From positions 8,231-72,230 of the forward strand of contig JBLHMP010000004.1 in NCBI GenBank assembly GCA_047623555.1: a DNA stretch of 64,000 bases, read 5' to 3'. The position numbers and the translations under genes were made by a program. Source of the stretch: NORP181 sp047623555. GTDB lineage: Bacteria; Pseudomonadota; Alphaproteobacteria; Rhodobacterales; Rhodobacteraceae. Numbering within the stretch: the stretch's first letter is position 1; every line of letters starts with the position of its first letter. Under the pieces are notes generated by a model. It saw only the letters and a program-made list of their open reading frames with translations, was not told the origin of the DNA and ran no database searches. Positions 1-8,941 of the stretch are shown here, in pieces.

Positions 1-86
1 GTAAAGGCACCGATTACGGCAACGCCAAGGATCGCCAGAAAAGGCACATGCCGCAGTTTGCTGGGGTTAGAAGAATCGGCCATCAT
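1..86 (-). CDS. N-terminal fragment of a membrane protein (TVP38/TMEM64-like?), cut by window edge
   Basis: Reading leftwards from an ATG at 86 (or the adjacent ATG at 83) there is an open frame to the window edge. It begins MADSSNPSKLRHVPFLAIL and continues into a hydrophobic stretch, as expected for a first membrane segment or signal anchor. In Rhodobacterales I recall TVP38/TMEM64-family proteins starting in this style, but only 28 codons are visible, so the family is a guess. It is transcribed divergently from rpmH. Confidence 0.5.
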   Translation of the reverse strand, partial: MMADSSNPSKLRHVPFLAILGVAVIGAF

Positions 87-285
87 CTGGTTCCGCAATT
101 AGGGTTAGTTTGTACTGTTCTTTACATGCACCCAACGCGACCCAAGCAATAGAGCGTTCACGACCCGTTGATGCAAAGACTGGTTTTTGTGAGGAAAACC
201 ACGTTAAAAAGCGGTCATTGCAACATTTCCCCGATGCAAGCGGCGGAATTGTTGCAATTCAGGGCCGAATTGCGGCCTGTGGGGT

Positions 286-314
286 TTGACTTAGTCCGAC
301 TCCCCAAGTAGAGA
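286..314 (+). promoter_or_regulatory. Candidate sigma70 promoter for rpmH-rnpA-yidD
   Basis: TTGACT (286-291), a 17-base spacer and TAGAGA (309-314) lie about 70 bases ahead of the rpmH start. The rest of the 87-385 spacer between the divergent genes shows no coding signal. Inferred from the match to consensus only. Confidence 0.4.
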
Positions 315-385
315 CCGGGCTTGAAATTACCACATGGGACGGCGATTGTGCGCTACTCCCCAATCGAATTACTGGAGACGGAGCG

Positions 386-520
386 ATGAAACGCACCTTT
401 CAACCCTCGAACCTTGTCCGCAAACGGCGCCATGGTTTTCGTTCGCGTATGTCCACCAAAGCTGGGCGTAAGATTTTGAATGCGCGCCGTGCACACGGTC
501 GTAAGTCTCTGAGCGCTTAA
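386..520 (+). CDS. rpmH: 50S ribosomal protein L34
   Basis: The 44-residue product begins MKRTFQPSNLVRKRRHGFR and is almost entirely basic. Both its length and its sequence are standard for bacterial L34, a component of the large ribosomal subunit. The ATG at 386 follows a GGAGACGGAGCG ribosome-binding region. It leads the classical rpmH-rnpA-yidD-yidC cluster, with rnpA starting 23 bases downstream. Confidence 0.98.
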   Translation: MKRTFQPSNLVRKRRHGFRSRMSTKAGRKILNARRAHGRKSLSA

Positions 521-543
521 GGCGTTCAAGAAGACTGTCAGAC

Positions 544-981
544 ATGACACCGCCGGAGACCTCTAAGGATGGCATCGCCAACCCCGGAGACAAGTCCCCG
601 GCGGTTTCCGTTTGTCTGGACGAAACTTTGTCAAATGATTCGCTGATTGTGCTGAGCAAACGCGCCGATTTCCTGCGCGCCGCCCGGGCACGACGTCAAG
701 GCACCGGTGGTATGATGGTGCAGGGGCGCAAACGCGCGAGTGACGAAGCGTTGGGCATCCGGGTCGGATTTACCTGTTCTAAAAAGGTCGGTAATGCGGT
801 GGCGCGCAATCGCGCCAAACGTCGCCTGCGCGAAGTTGCACGGATGCTATTGTCAACGCTGGGACGCGACGGATGGGACTATGTCCTGATCGGTCGCGCC
901 AAGGCAACGGCAGATCGCCCCTTTGAATTGCTCAAGGGCGATCTTATCTATGCGCTGAAAAAACTGCATCCGGACACATGA
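544..981 (+). CDS. rnpA: Ribonuclease P protein component
   Basis: This 145-residue protein is the basic subunit of RNase P, which assists the catalytic RNA in removing 5' leaders from pre-tRNA. The family's RNR signature is clear at residues 80-96 (KKVGNAVARNRAKRRLR). The first 30 or so residues are poor in basic residues and make the protein longer than the usual 115-125, so a later start is possible. No better in-frame ATG lies ahead of the conserved LSKRADFLRA segment. The stop overlaps the yidD start (ATGA), so the two are translationally coupled. Confidence 0.96.
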   Translation: MTPPETSKDGIANPGDKSPAVSVCLDETLSNDSLIVLSKRADFLRAARARRQGTGGMMVQGRKRASDEALGIRVGFTCSKKVGNAVARNRAKRRLREVARMLLSTLGRDGWDYVLIGRAKATADRPFELLKGDLIYALKKLHPDT

Positions 982-1208
982 CCCCATTCGCCCACATCGT
1001 CGCCCTGCCCGTTCGACTCTACCGGTTGCTGCTGTCGCCGTGGGTCGGGACCAGTTGCCGGTTTCAGCCCACCTGCAGTGTCTACGCCCTTGAAGCGCTG
1101 GAAAAACACGGCGCCATCAAAGGCAGCTGGCTGGCCGCCAAACGCGTTGGCCGCTGCCACCCGTTTGGGGGTGACGGCTATGACCCGGTGCCGGACGACA
1201 AAACCTGA
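978..1208 (+). CDS. yidD: Membrane protein insertion efficiency factor YidD
   Basis: A 76-residue small protein with the YidD hallmarks: an amphipathic N-terminus (PVRLYRLLLSPWVG), the Cys-containing core TSCRFQPTCSVYALEAL with Cys27 and Cys33, and a third Cys in VGRCHPFGGDGYDPVP (Cys60). YidD is thought to sit at the inner membrane and assist YidC-dependent insertion, and yidC lies 2.7 kb downstream. It overlaps rnpA by four bases. Confidence 0.96.
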   Translation: MTPFAHIVALPVRLYRLLLSPWVGTSCRFQPTCSVYALEALEKHGAIKGSWLAAKRVGRCHPFGGDGYDPVPDDKT

Positions 1209-1212
1209 TCAG

Positions 1213-1237
1213 GCGTGGGTTTTCACCCACCCTACGC
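1213..1237 (+). repeat. Single copy of the GTAG/GGTGGGT hairpin repeat (REP-like)
   Basis: Just after the yidD stop lies GGCGTGGGT-TTTC-ACCCACCCTACGCC, a small hairpin (GTGGGT/ACCCAC) carrying CTAC, the complement of GTAG. The same unit recurs as inverted pairs at 21079-21132, 41212-41257 and 53292-53347. Here only one arm is present, and it could serve as a terminator for the rpmH operon. Confidence 0.7.
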
Positions 1238-1340
1238 CCCCAAATTAACGTTGAGTTTTGGCCCGTTGCCTCGGAGTTTTCAGCGTCGAGCGCGCAATCG
1301 GTTGCTTGTCCGCCTCGCGCAACGCGACTAAAGCCGCAAT

Positions 1341-2211
1341 ATGCTGGGTGATAATGACGATATTCACCCGCTTTTTTGCCGGTGCCCCACGAACAACCGA
1401 GTTTCGCAAACGCCTTGTGCGATAGGCCCGCGAGGCTATTGATCAATATGGGGTGATCAGCTGCGATAAACCCAACGCGCGTTGGTTGGTGTATCTGTCG
1501 GGTAGCAAAGACAGTTATACACTGCTGGCAATTCTGTAGGAGTTGAAATGGCGCGGTCTGTTGCCTGTGGATTTGTTGGCTTGCAATCTGGACCAAGGGC
1601 AGCCCGATTTTCCGGCCACCGTTTTGCTGGAATTTCTGGAAAAGATGGGTGTGCCACACCGGATCGAATATCAGGACACTTATTCGATTGTCATGGACAA
1701 AACCCCGCAAGGCCGGACGTTTTGCACCCTGAGTTCACGCCTCGGGCACCGCAGTTTTTATCGAATTGCCCGTGACGAAGGATGCTCGGCCGTGGTATTG
1801 GGCCATTATCGCGACGACATTTTAGAGACATTTTTCATGAACTTATTTAATAGCGGGCGGTTGGCAACGATGCCGCCCAAGTTATTGAACGAGGCCGGTG
1901 ATTTATTCGTCTATCGCCCTCTGGCCCATGTTGCCGAAGCGGATCGCGCCAAATTTGCCAATGCGATGCATTATCCGATCATTCCGTGCGACCTCTACGG
2001 TTCCCAGGATGACCTGCAATGTCAACAGGTTGAGAAAACTTTAGACGGCTGGGAACGCAACATCCCAGGTCGGCGACAGATCATGTTTCACGCCTTGATG
2101 AACGCGCGTCCGTCCCATCTTCTCGACCCGAAATTGGTTGATTTCGTCGGCCAGGATCGCGATCCTCTGCAAATTGATGAAAATCTGGCGGAGATTCCAA
2201 AGCTGCGTTAA
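1341..2211 (+). pseudogene. ttcA: Decayed tRNA 2-thiocytidine synthetase TtcA
   Basis: TtcA thiolates C32 of some tRNAs, using an ATP-pyrophosphatase P-loop and a Cys-ligated Fe-S cluster. Here the frame starts at 1341 with a typical ...DDIHPLF, then shifts at a T6 run (1372-1377) into AGAPRTTEFRK. Two in-frame TAG codons follow (1423-1425 in place of the family's Gln; 1537-1539 just after the P-loop). The P-loop itself reads SGSKDS instead of SGGKDS. The CxxC that binds the cluster reads CTLS, and the later LCGSQ reads LYGSQ, so two cluster cysteines are gone. From 1543 the last 222 residues remain open (HYRDDILETFFMNLF, GRLATMPPKL, ARPSHLLDP). The family is unmistakable and the gene is dead several times over. 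Confidence 0.93.
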
Positions 2212-2284
2212 GGCTACGCTTAGACCGCTTGCCTAGCCTGTGCCTGTCGCCAACTGCGCGGCGGGCTAACAGGGTGTTAACGTC

Positions 2285-3832
2285 ATGCCTAATCCACTCA
2301 CGAAGTTCCTCACGGGTCTAAGCAACCAATTGCAGCCGGTGTTGACCAGCCCGTCAATATTGGCGTTTCTGCCTGCCTTGACGCTAGGGGCCTATTGGGT
2401 CGGGGGAGAGACCGCATTACTGGTGACGGCATTGGGCTTACCGTTGCTGTTTGCCATTCCCCGGACGTTAGTCCGCAATCCGGCGAATTTATTGGCCATA
2501 CGCGACAGCGTAACCGGCCTGCTTCTACGCGACGGATTCGCAACTATTTTAGATCAGGTTTACGACGACACCGAAATATCGGGCCTGAAATCCGCCTGTT
2601 TTGTGCTGGAACTCGACGATTGTCGTGAACTGGCCGACCGGCACGGGCAAGGTGCGGTTGATCTTGTGGTGCAGCGGTCAGGCGAACGGATCATGGCGGC
2701 CTTGCGGGATGGCGATACCGTGGCCCGACTTGGCGACAGTCGCTTTGCGATTTGTCTGATGCCAGTGCGACAACTGGATCTCGAATTATGCATTCAATTG
2801 GCGGGCCGCATCCAAAACACTGTTGAAGAGCCCATTTCACTGGATGGCATATCGCTCTATGTATCCTGCTCAATCGGATTCTGTTTGCGCAGCCGCACGC
2901 CAGGCACCAGCGGGTCCGACTGGATGCTGGCGACCCAAGACGCATTGTCAGATGCAAAGCTTGCCGGACCTTCAGGCATCCGGGCCTATTCTGCTGAAAT
3001 TCACCGCAAGACCAAGGCCCGTCACGATCTGCGCAATGACGCCGTTGCGGCACTTGAGAACGGGCAGGTTCAACCTTGGTACCAGCCACAAATATCGACC
3101 GATACCGGCAAAGTCAGCGGCTTTGAGGTGTTGGCCCGGTGGAACCATCCGATACATGGCATGATTGCACCAGATGGCTTTTTGCCTGTAATGGAGCAGG
3201 CCGGCCTACTTGAACGATTGGGACAGGTCATGCTGTACCATGCACTGACGGCGCTTAAGGCGTGGGATAGTGCCGGAGCAGAGGTTCCCTGTATCGGGGT
3301 CAATTTCGCCACCGATGAATTGCGCAATCCGGCGTTGGTTGACAAAATCCGCTGGGAGCTCGATCGTTTTGACCTGACGCCAGACCGGCTTTGCGTTGAA
3401 ATCCTCGAATCTGTTGTCATTGATAACCCAGATGAAACCGTGACCCGGAATATTGCCGGTTTGGGCGCGCTTGGCTGTCGAATTGATCTGGATGATTTTG
3501 GCACCGGCCACGCATCGATTGCGTCGATCCGGCGGTTTGCGGTTTCACGCATCAAAATCGACCGATCCTTTGTGATGAAGGCGGATCGTGACCCGGAACA
3601 ACAACGGCTGGTTGGGGCGATTCTGACGATGGCAGAGCGGCTTGGAATTGAAACGCTAGCCGAGGGGGTTGAGACCGTCGGAGAGCACGCTTTATTGGCG
3701 CAATTGGGCTGTGACCACGTTCAGGGGTTTGGGATTGGACGCCCGATGCCGTTTGATCAGACACTGGATTGGATTGCGACACATGAGGGCAAAATACAGG
3801 ATGCTCCGTCGATTAAACGCGAAACCGGCTAA
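2285..3832 (+). CDS. Membrane GGDEF/EAL protein, probable c-di-GMP phosphodiesterase
   Basis: A 515-residue protein with two short hydrophobic segments near residues 22-58, a GGDEF domain (about 70-235) and an EAL domain (about 255-505). The cyclase signature is lost: the site reads LGDSRF (149-154) instead of GGDEF, so diguanylate synthesis is unlikely. The EAL side keeps its catalytic set: EVLARW (Glu281), VNFA (Asn340), EILES (Glu372), DDFGTG (403-408), IKIDRSF (Lys424) and AEGVET (Glu460). Expected activity is hydrolysis of c-di-GMP at the cytoplasmic face of the membrane, perhaps tuned by the degenerate domain. It stands alone between the dead ttcA and yidC. Confidence 0.9.
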   Translation: MPNPLTKFLTGLSNQLQPVLTSPSILAFLPALTLGAYWVGGETALLVTALGLPLLFAIPRTLVRNPANLLAIRDSVTGLLLRDGFATILDQVYDDTEISGLKSACFVLELDDCRELADRHGQGAVDLVVQRSGERIMAALRDGDTVARLGDSRFAICLMPVRQLDLELCIQLAGRIQNTVEEPISLDGISLYVSCSIGFCLRSRTPGTSGSDWMLATQDALSDAKLAGPSGIRAYSAEIHRKTKARHDLRNDAVAALENGQVQPWYQPQISTDTGKVSGFEVLARWNHPIHGMIAPDGFLPVMEQAGLLERLGQVMLYHALTALKAWDSAGAEVPCIGVNFATDELRNPALVDKIRWELDRFDLTPDRLCVEILESVVIDNPDETVTRNIAGLGALGCRIDLDDFGTGHASIASIRRFAVSRIKIDRSFVMKADRDPEQQRLVGAILTMAERLGIETLAEGVETVGEHALLAQLGCDHVQGFGIGRPMPFDQTLDWIATHEGKIQDAPSIKRETG

Positions 3833-3947
3833 AAGCAGCACATAATAGCCGGGTGACTACCGCAAAAGACCGGAATCCGCTTGACCTTTGCGGCTGCACT
3901 CTGTTGAACCCACCAAGTCATTCCATGTACGAAGGTGGCCGGTCCAA

Positions 3948-5777
3948 ATGGACGATCAGAACAAAAACCTAATCCTTGCAACTGTGCTTAGTCTCATCGT
4001 GATTGTGGTGTGGCTCACGGTATTTCCACCGCCCCAACCGGATCCTGTCCCGGTTGCCGAGGCCACGAGCCAGACTGGGCCCGAGGGGGATGTGGTAACT
4101 ATTCCTTCAGCGGTTAGCGATGTGGCGGGCAATCAAGCCGTTACAGCCGTCGTTGACGAAGTCGAAACGGCCTCGAAAACGGCACCCCGTGTCGACATTG
4201 ATACACCGCGCATGACCGGCAGCATCTCGCTGCTTGGTGGGCGGATCGATGATTTGTCGCTAAAGGACTATCGCGTCAGCCTAGAGCCTGGCTCAGACAT
4301 TGTGCGGATACTGACGCCTGTTGGCACGCCATCAGCTTACTATGCCCTGTATGGCTGGGCCCCTGGTGCCGGTCTGACACAGGACGATGTTCCCAGCGCC
4401 AACACGGTTTGGGCAACAGAATCGGGCAGCAGATTAAGCCCACAAAGCCCGGTTACTCTGGTTTGGGACAACGGCAACGGCCTTACGTTCCGCCGTCTTC
4501 TGACGGTTGACGAAGAATATATGTTCTCAGTCACCCAATCGGTGGACAACCAAACCGGCGCGCCTGTCAGCCTTGCTCCTTATGGGGTTTTGGCCCGTCA
4601 CGGCGAGCCGCTTGATCTGAAAAACTTTTTCATCCTGCACGAAGGTGTGGTGCGTCTGTCCGACAGTGAGCTTGCTGAAATCGACTATGACGACATGCCC
4701 GATTTCGAGGTTAACGCCCGTTGGGCCGCCCCGGCCGACGTTGTATCGATGGAAGAAAACGGCTGGATCGGGTTCACCGACCACTATTGGATGTCCATTC
4801 TGATCCCTGCACAGGACGCAGGAACCGATCTGGTGACCAAATACGATGCGCGCCGGGATATTTATCAGACCACAACCGTTTCGCCGACAACAACATTGGC
4901 GAATGGCGAATCCACCAGCACCACATCACGCTTGTTTTCAGGGCCCAAAGAATGGGACATCATCGACGCCTATGAAAATGATAGCGGTGTTGAAAAGTTC
5001 GTTGATAGCATCGACTGGGGTATGTTCTTTTTCCTGACCAAACCGATCTTCTGGTTATTGCATCAACTGAACGACCTGATCGGCAACGTCGGCTGGTCGA
5101 TCATTTGCCTGACCTTGATCATCAAAGCAGCGCTGTTCCCGTTGGCCTATAAATCCTACGTTTCGATGGCCAAGATGAAGGAACTGCAGCCGCAGATAGA
5201 AAAGATGAAAGCGGACGCAGGAGAAGATCGCAAAAAGATGCAGCAAGGCATGATGGAGCTGTACAAAAAGGAAAAGGTAAATCCGGCTGCGGGTTGTTTG
5301 CCAATCATTCTGCAAATTCCGATCTTCTTCTCGCTGTATAAAGTGATCTTTGTCACGATTCTGTTGCGTCAGGCGCCTTGGTTCTCGCCGTTTCTGGACC
5401 TGTCCGTGCCCGACCCCACATCGTTGCTAAACCTGTTCGGGCTGCTGCCAAACGCTGGACCTGAGGCGGGAACCATCATGGCCACCGTCTTTATCGGCAT
5501 CCTGCCGCTGTTGCTGGGTATTTCCATGTGGCTGCAGCAAAAGCTGAACCCGGCGCCCTCCGATCCGACGCAAAAGATGATCTTTGCCTGGATGCCATGG
5601 GTGTTCATGTTCATGCTGGGTGGCTTTGCCAGCGGGCTGGTTGTGTATTGGATCGCCAACAATACGATCACATTTACGCAGCAGTACCTGATCATGCTTT
5701 CTCAGGGCTATAAGCCAGATCTGTTTGGCAACATCAAATCCGGTTTCGCCAAAAAAGCGAAAACGGACAAAAAATGA
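3948..5777 (+). CDS. yidC: Membrane protein insertase YidC
   Basis: A 609-residue Gram-negative YidC. It has an N-terminal anchor (NLILATVLSLIVIVVWLTVF), a large periplasmic domain (about 60-360) and the conserved C-terminal five-helix insertase core, including GCLPIILQIPIFFSLYKV and the late FMLGGFASGLVVYWIANN. It inserts and folds inner-membrane proteins alone or with SecYEG. The start MDDQNKNLILATV at 3948 is chosen over an upstream TTG because it places the anchor at the N-terminus, as in relatives. Its stop overlaps the start of the MOSC gene by four bases. Confidence 0.97.
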   Translation: MDDQNKNLILATVLSLIVIVVWLTVFPPPQPDPVPVAEATSQTGPEGDVVTIPSAVSDVAGNQAVTAVVDEVETASKTAPRVDIDTPRMTGSISLLGGRIDDLSLKDYRVSLEPGSDIVRILTPVGTPSAYYALYGWAPGAGLTQDDVPSANTVWATESGSRLSPQSPVTLVWDNGNGLTFRRLLTVDEEYMFSVTQSVDNQTGAPVSLAPYGVLARHGEPLDLKNFFILHEGVVRLSDSELAEIDYDDMPDFEVNARWAAPADVVSMEENGWIGFTDHYWMSILIPAQDAGTDLVTKYDARRDIYQTTTVSPTTTLANGESTSTTSRLFSGPKEWDIIDAYENDSGVEKFVDSIDWGMFFFLTKPIFWLLHQLNDLIGNVGWSIICLTLIIKAALFPLAYKSYVSMAKMKELQPQIEKMKADAGEDRKKMQQGMMELYKKEKVNPAAGCLPIILQIPIFFSLYKVIFVTILLRQAPWFSPFLDLSVPDPTSLLNLFGLLPNAGPEAGTIMATVFIGILPLLLGISMWLQQKLNPAPSDPTQKMIFAWMPWVFMFMLGGFASGLVVYWIANNTITFTQQYLIMLSQGYKPDLFGNIKSGFAKKAKTDKK

Positions 5778-6517
5778 CCGGGATGGTGACCAGCCTATGG
5801 CGCCACCCGATCAAAAGTCATGGTCGCGAGTCTTTGGACGCTGTGACCCTTATCGCCGGGCAAACCATGCCCGGCGATCGCGTTTGGGCCGTGGCCCATG
5901 AGCAGTCCAAGGCCGATAATTCGGTCTGGTCGCGCTGTGCCAATTTCAGCATTGGCGCCAAGGCTCCGAACCTGACAGCGATAATCGCCCAGCTGAATGA
6001 GCAACAAAACACTGTGACCCTCAGCCATCCAGACCAACCAGATCTGACCTTTGATCCGGATGGGGATGCCACCGCGTTTCTGGAGTGGGTACGCCCATTG
6101 ATGCCAGAAAATCGCGCGGCATCTGCCCGAATCGTACGGGTGCCAGGGCGCGGCATGACCGACAGCGATTTCCCGTCGGTAACCCTGTGCAGCATGGCCT
6201 CGCACCGGGCTGTTGAGGGCCAGATCGGCCATGACCTTTCGATCAATCGCTGGCGCGGCAACATCTGGTTTGACGGCCAGCCTGAATGGCAAGAGTTTGA
6301 CTGGCTCGGCCGAGAGGTTCAAATCGGCGACGTAATTCTGCGCGGCTGTGAACGCACAGTTCGCTGCCTTGCAACCACAGCCAACCCCGAAACTGGCATA
6401 CGCGATACTGACACGCTAAAGGCCCTGGACCATTGGGGCCATCGCGATTTCAGCATTCGCGCCGAAGTAATACGTGGCGGAGATATCCGCATAAATGATA
6501 CGGTGACCCCCTTATGA
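5774..6517 (+). CDS. MOSC-domain protein
   Basis: A 247-residue protein opening with the N-terminal MOSC barrel motif SLWRHPIKS and containing the C-terminal MOSC part (residues ~135-245) with SINRWRGNIWFDG and GCERTVRCLATTANPETG. The cysteine in RTVRCLAT matches the residue that MOSC proteins use to bind molybdopterin or carry sulfur. Family members include molybdenum-cofactor sulfurases and mARC-like reductases; the specific reaction here is unknown. It overlaps yidC upstream and yihA downstream by four bases each, so it is translated as part of a yidC-MOSC-yihA unit, an arrangement common in Rhodobacterales. Confidence 0.88.
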   Translation: MTGMVTSLWRHPIKSHGRESLDAVTLIAGQTMPGDRVWAVAHEQSKADNSVWSRCANFSIGAKAPNLTAIIAQLNEQQNTVTLSHPDQPDLTFDPDGDATAFLEWVRPLMPENRAASARIVRVPGRGMTDSDFPSVTLCSMASHRAVEGQIGHDLSINRWRGNIWFDGQPEWQEFDWLGREVQIGDVILRGCERTVRCLATTANPETGIRDTDTLKALDHWGHRDFSIRAEVIRGGDIRINDTVTPL

Positions 6518-7167
6518 TGCAAATGCAATTTACCCTGACCGAAGAGCCCGATGCCCTGACAGCCGAACGTGGTCGCAAGCTTTTTGCTGGCGATTCCGAG
6601 TTCATCAAAGGCGTTGTTGCCATGTCCGGCCTGCCCCCCGCCGACCGGATGGAGGTCTGCTTTGCGGGGCGTTCAAACGTTGGCAAATCAACGCTGATCA
6701 ATGCGCTGACCGGGCGCAAAGGTCTGGCGCGGGCGTCAAACACGCCGGGCCGCACACAAGAAATCAACTATTTCACCCAAGGACCTGAGCTTTATCTGGT
6801 CGACCTGCCCGGCTATGGCTTTGCCAATGCGCCGATCCCAGTGATCGAAAAATGGCAACGCCTGCTAAAACAATATCTGTCGGGCCGTCAAACACTGCGC
6901 CGGGCGTTTGTGTTGATTGATGCCCGCCACGGTATCAAACGTGTGGACGAAGAAATCATGTCTTTGTTGGACAGCGCCGCGGTGACATTCCAATGCGTGA
7001 TGACCAAGTCTGACAAGGTGCGTGGACAGGATCGCGACAAGATATTGGAACAAATGCGGGGCGCCTTGTCTAAACACCCGGCGGCGTATCCGGAAATCGT
7101 GCTAACCAGCAGCGAAAAGGGTGACGGCATCGCCACCTTGCGGTCGATCATCACCACGCTGGAATAA
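6514..7167 (+). CDS. yihA: Ribosome biogenesis GTP-binding protein YihA/YsxC (EngB)
   Basis: A 217-residue TRAFAC GTPase. It has a P-loop GRSNVGKS (52-59), a switch I-type threonine in NTPGRTQEINYF, G3 DLPG (97-100) and G4 TKSD (164-167). The family is needed for assembly of the 50S subunit. It starts at the four-base overlap with the MOSC gene; argB follows after about 60 bases. Confidence 0.96.
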   Translation: MMQMQFTLTEEPDALTAERGRKLFAGDSEFIKGVVAMSGLPPADRMEVCFAGRSNVGKSTLINALTGRKGLARASNTPGRTQEINYFTQGPELYLVDLPGYGFANAPIPVIEKWQRLLKQYLSGRQTLRRAFVLIDARHGIKRVDEEIMSLLDSAAVTFQCVMTKSDKVRGQDRDKILEQMRGALSKHPAAYPEIVLTSSEKGDGIATLRSIITTLE

Positions 7168-7226
7168 CAATCCCCTTGCATGGTGCGCGATGTTCGTGAC
7201 ACCTCTTGGGGCAACGGATGGCTGAT

Positions 7227-8090
7227 ATGAAGACACGCGATATGAACCACGACTGGATCGCCACAGCAGAAACACTGTCACGTGCCCTGCCCTATTTGCA
7301 GCGCTATGCCGGTGCGACGATTGTGATCAAACTGGGCGGTCATGCCATGGGCAGCGACGCCGCCATGGACAGCTTTGCCCGCGATGTTGTGCTGATGCAG
7401 CAGGTGGGTGTGAACCCGGTGATCGTGCATGGTGGTGGTCCGATGATCAACGCGATGCTGGACCGGCTGGGCATTCAGTCGACCTTTGTTGATGGCAAGA
7501 GGGTCAGCGATCAGGCCACTGTCGAAGTGGTCGAAATGGTGTTGTCGGGCCTTGTGAACAAACGCATTGTTCAGGCGATCAACGCACAGGGTGGCACGGC
7601 TGTGGGTCTGTCTGGCAAAGACGCCAATCTGATGATTTGTGATCAGACCGATCCGGCGCTTGGCTTTGTTGGCACGCCTGTGGATATCGACACAACTGTG
7701 CTGCGCAACCTGTTTGACACCGACATGATCCCGGTGATCGCGCCCTTGGGCGCTGGCCGTAATGGCGAAACGTTCAATGTAAATGGCGATACGGTTGCCG
7801 GGGCGATTGCCGCCGAACTTAACGCCGATCGCTTGCTGCTGCTGACCGATGTCTCTGGCGTCAAAAACGCCGACGGTGCGGTCATAACCGAGCTTAAGAC
7901 CAATCAAATCCGCGCAATGATCGCGGATGGCACCATTGCCGGCGGCATGATCCCCAAAACCGAAACCGCGCTGAATGCCATTCAGGGCGGCGTACGTGCC
8001 GTTGTCATCCTGGACGGCCGCGCACCCAATGCCTGTTTGTTGGAATTGTTCACTGAACATGGGGCCGGGTCGCTGATCCGCCCCGACTAA
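7227..8090 (+). CDS. argB: Acetylglutamate kinase
   Basis: A 287-residue N-acetylglutamate kinase that phosphorylates N-acetyl-L-glutamate in the second step of arginine synthesis. Amino-acid-kinase motifs are present: IVIKLGGHAMG near the N-terminus, PVIVHGGGPMIN, FVDGKRVSD, and LLLTDVSGVKNADG with GGMIPK further on. Starts at 7206 (TTG) and 7218 (ATG) are open; 7227 (MKTRDMN) is chosen because it gives the family's usual length and N-terminus. The product acts in the cytoplasm and in this family may be feedback-inhibited by arginine. Confidence 0.96.
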   Translation: MKTRDMNHDWIATAETLSRALPYLQRYAGATIVIKLGGHAMGSDAAMDSFARDVVLMQQVGVNPVIVHGGGPMINAMLDRLGIQSTFVDGKRVSDQATVEVVEMVLSGLVNKRIVQAINAQGGTAVGLSGKDANLMICDQTDPALGFVGTPVDIDTTVLRNLFDTDMIPVIAPLGAGRNGETFNVNGDTVAGAIAAELNADRLLLLTDVSGVKNADGAVITELKTNQIRAMIADGTIAGGMIPKTETALNAIQGGVRAVVILDGRAPNACLLELFTEHGAGSLIRPD

Positions 8091-8146
8091 AGCGATTTAA
8101 CCAAACTGTGTCTTGCTGTTAGCGCCCCGCCCTATACATTTAAGTA

Positions 8147-8941
8147 ATGGAAACTGAAGCAACCCTCCGTCTGGCGGTCTTTATCGGTCTGTTCACCTTG
8201 TTCGCGGTTGCCGAGGCCCTGGCGCCACGAAAACCACGCTCACAGCCGCGTATTAAGCGTTGGTTTACCAATTGGTCCCTGACACTACTGAACACCGTGC
8301 TGCTGCGCGCCTTGGCCTTTGGGCTGCCTCTGCTGGCCGTTGGCGCGGCGGTGGATGCGGGCGCGCAGGGCTGGGGCCTGTTCAACTGGCTGGATTGGCC
8401 GGGTTGGTTCGAAATCATGGCGGCGATCCTGATCCTTGATTTTGCGATCTGGGCGCAGCACCTGATCACCCACAAGATACCATTGCTCTGGCGATTACAC
8501 CGGGTGCACCATGCTGACCGCGATATGGATGTGACAACGGCGATCCGCTTTCACCCCATCGAAATCGCCCTGTCAATGCTGCTGAAAATCGGGCTGGTTT
8601 ACCTGCTTGGCCCGACGGCAGTGGCTGTGCTGCTGTTTGAAATCCTGCTAAACGGCACAGCCATGTTCAACCACGCCAACATTCGCCTGCCTTTGACCGT
8701 CGATCGTATTGTGCGCCGGGTACTGGTAACGCCAGACATGCACCGGGTGCATCATTCGGTGTATCGCGATGAACATGACAGCAATTACGGGTTTTCCCTA
8801 TCAATTTGGGACCGGATGCTAGGCACCTATGTGGCGCAACCCAAAGACGGGCATGACGACATGGCGGTGGGCCTGCGCTGGCAAGATGACAAACCCAGCC
8901 GCCTGGGGTGGAGCCTGCGCCTGCCGTTCGGAAAACTATGA
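8147..8941 (+). CDS. Sterol desaturase / fatty-acid hydroxylase family membrane protein
   Basis: A 264-residue integral membrane protein with several hydrophobic helices in the first 130 residues and the di-iron histidine clusters of the family: HLITHK, HRVHHADRD and, later, DMHRVHHS. Such enzymes hydroxylate or desaturate lipids or carotenoids using O2 and a di-iron centre facing the cytoplasm; the substrate here is unknown. Its stop overlaps the start of the downstream ferredoxin-like gene (ATGA), which suggests co-expression and possibly an electron-supply link, though that is only an inference from position. Confidence 0.85.
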   Translation: METEATLRLAVFIGLFTLFAVAEALAPRKPRSQPRIKRWFTNWSLTLLNTVLLRALAFGLPLLAVGAAVDAGAQGWGLFNWLDWPGWFEIMAAILILDFAIWAQHLITHKIPLLWRLHRVHHADRDMDVTTAIRFHPIEIALSMLLKIGLVYLLGPTAVAVLLFEILLNGTAMFNHANIRLPLTVDRIVRRVLVTPDMHRVHHSVYRDEHDSNYGFSLSIWDRMLGTYVAQPKDGHDDMAVGLRWQDDKPSRLGWSLRLPFGKL

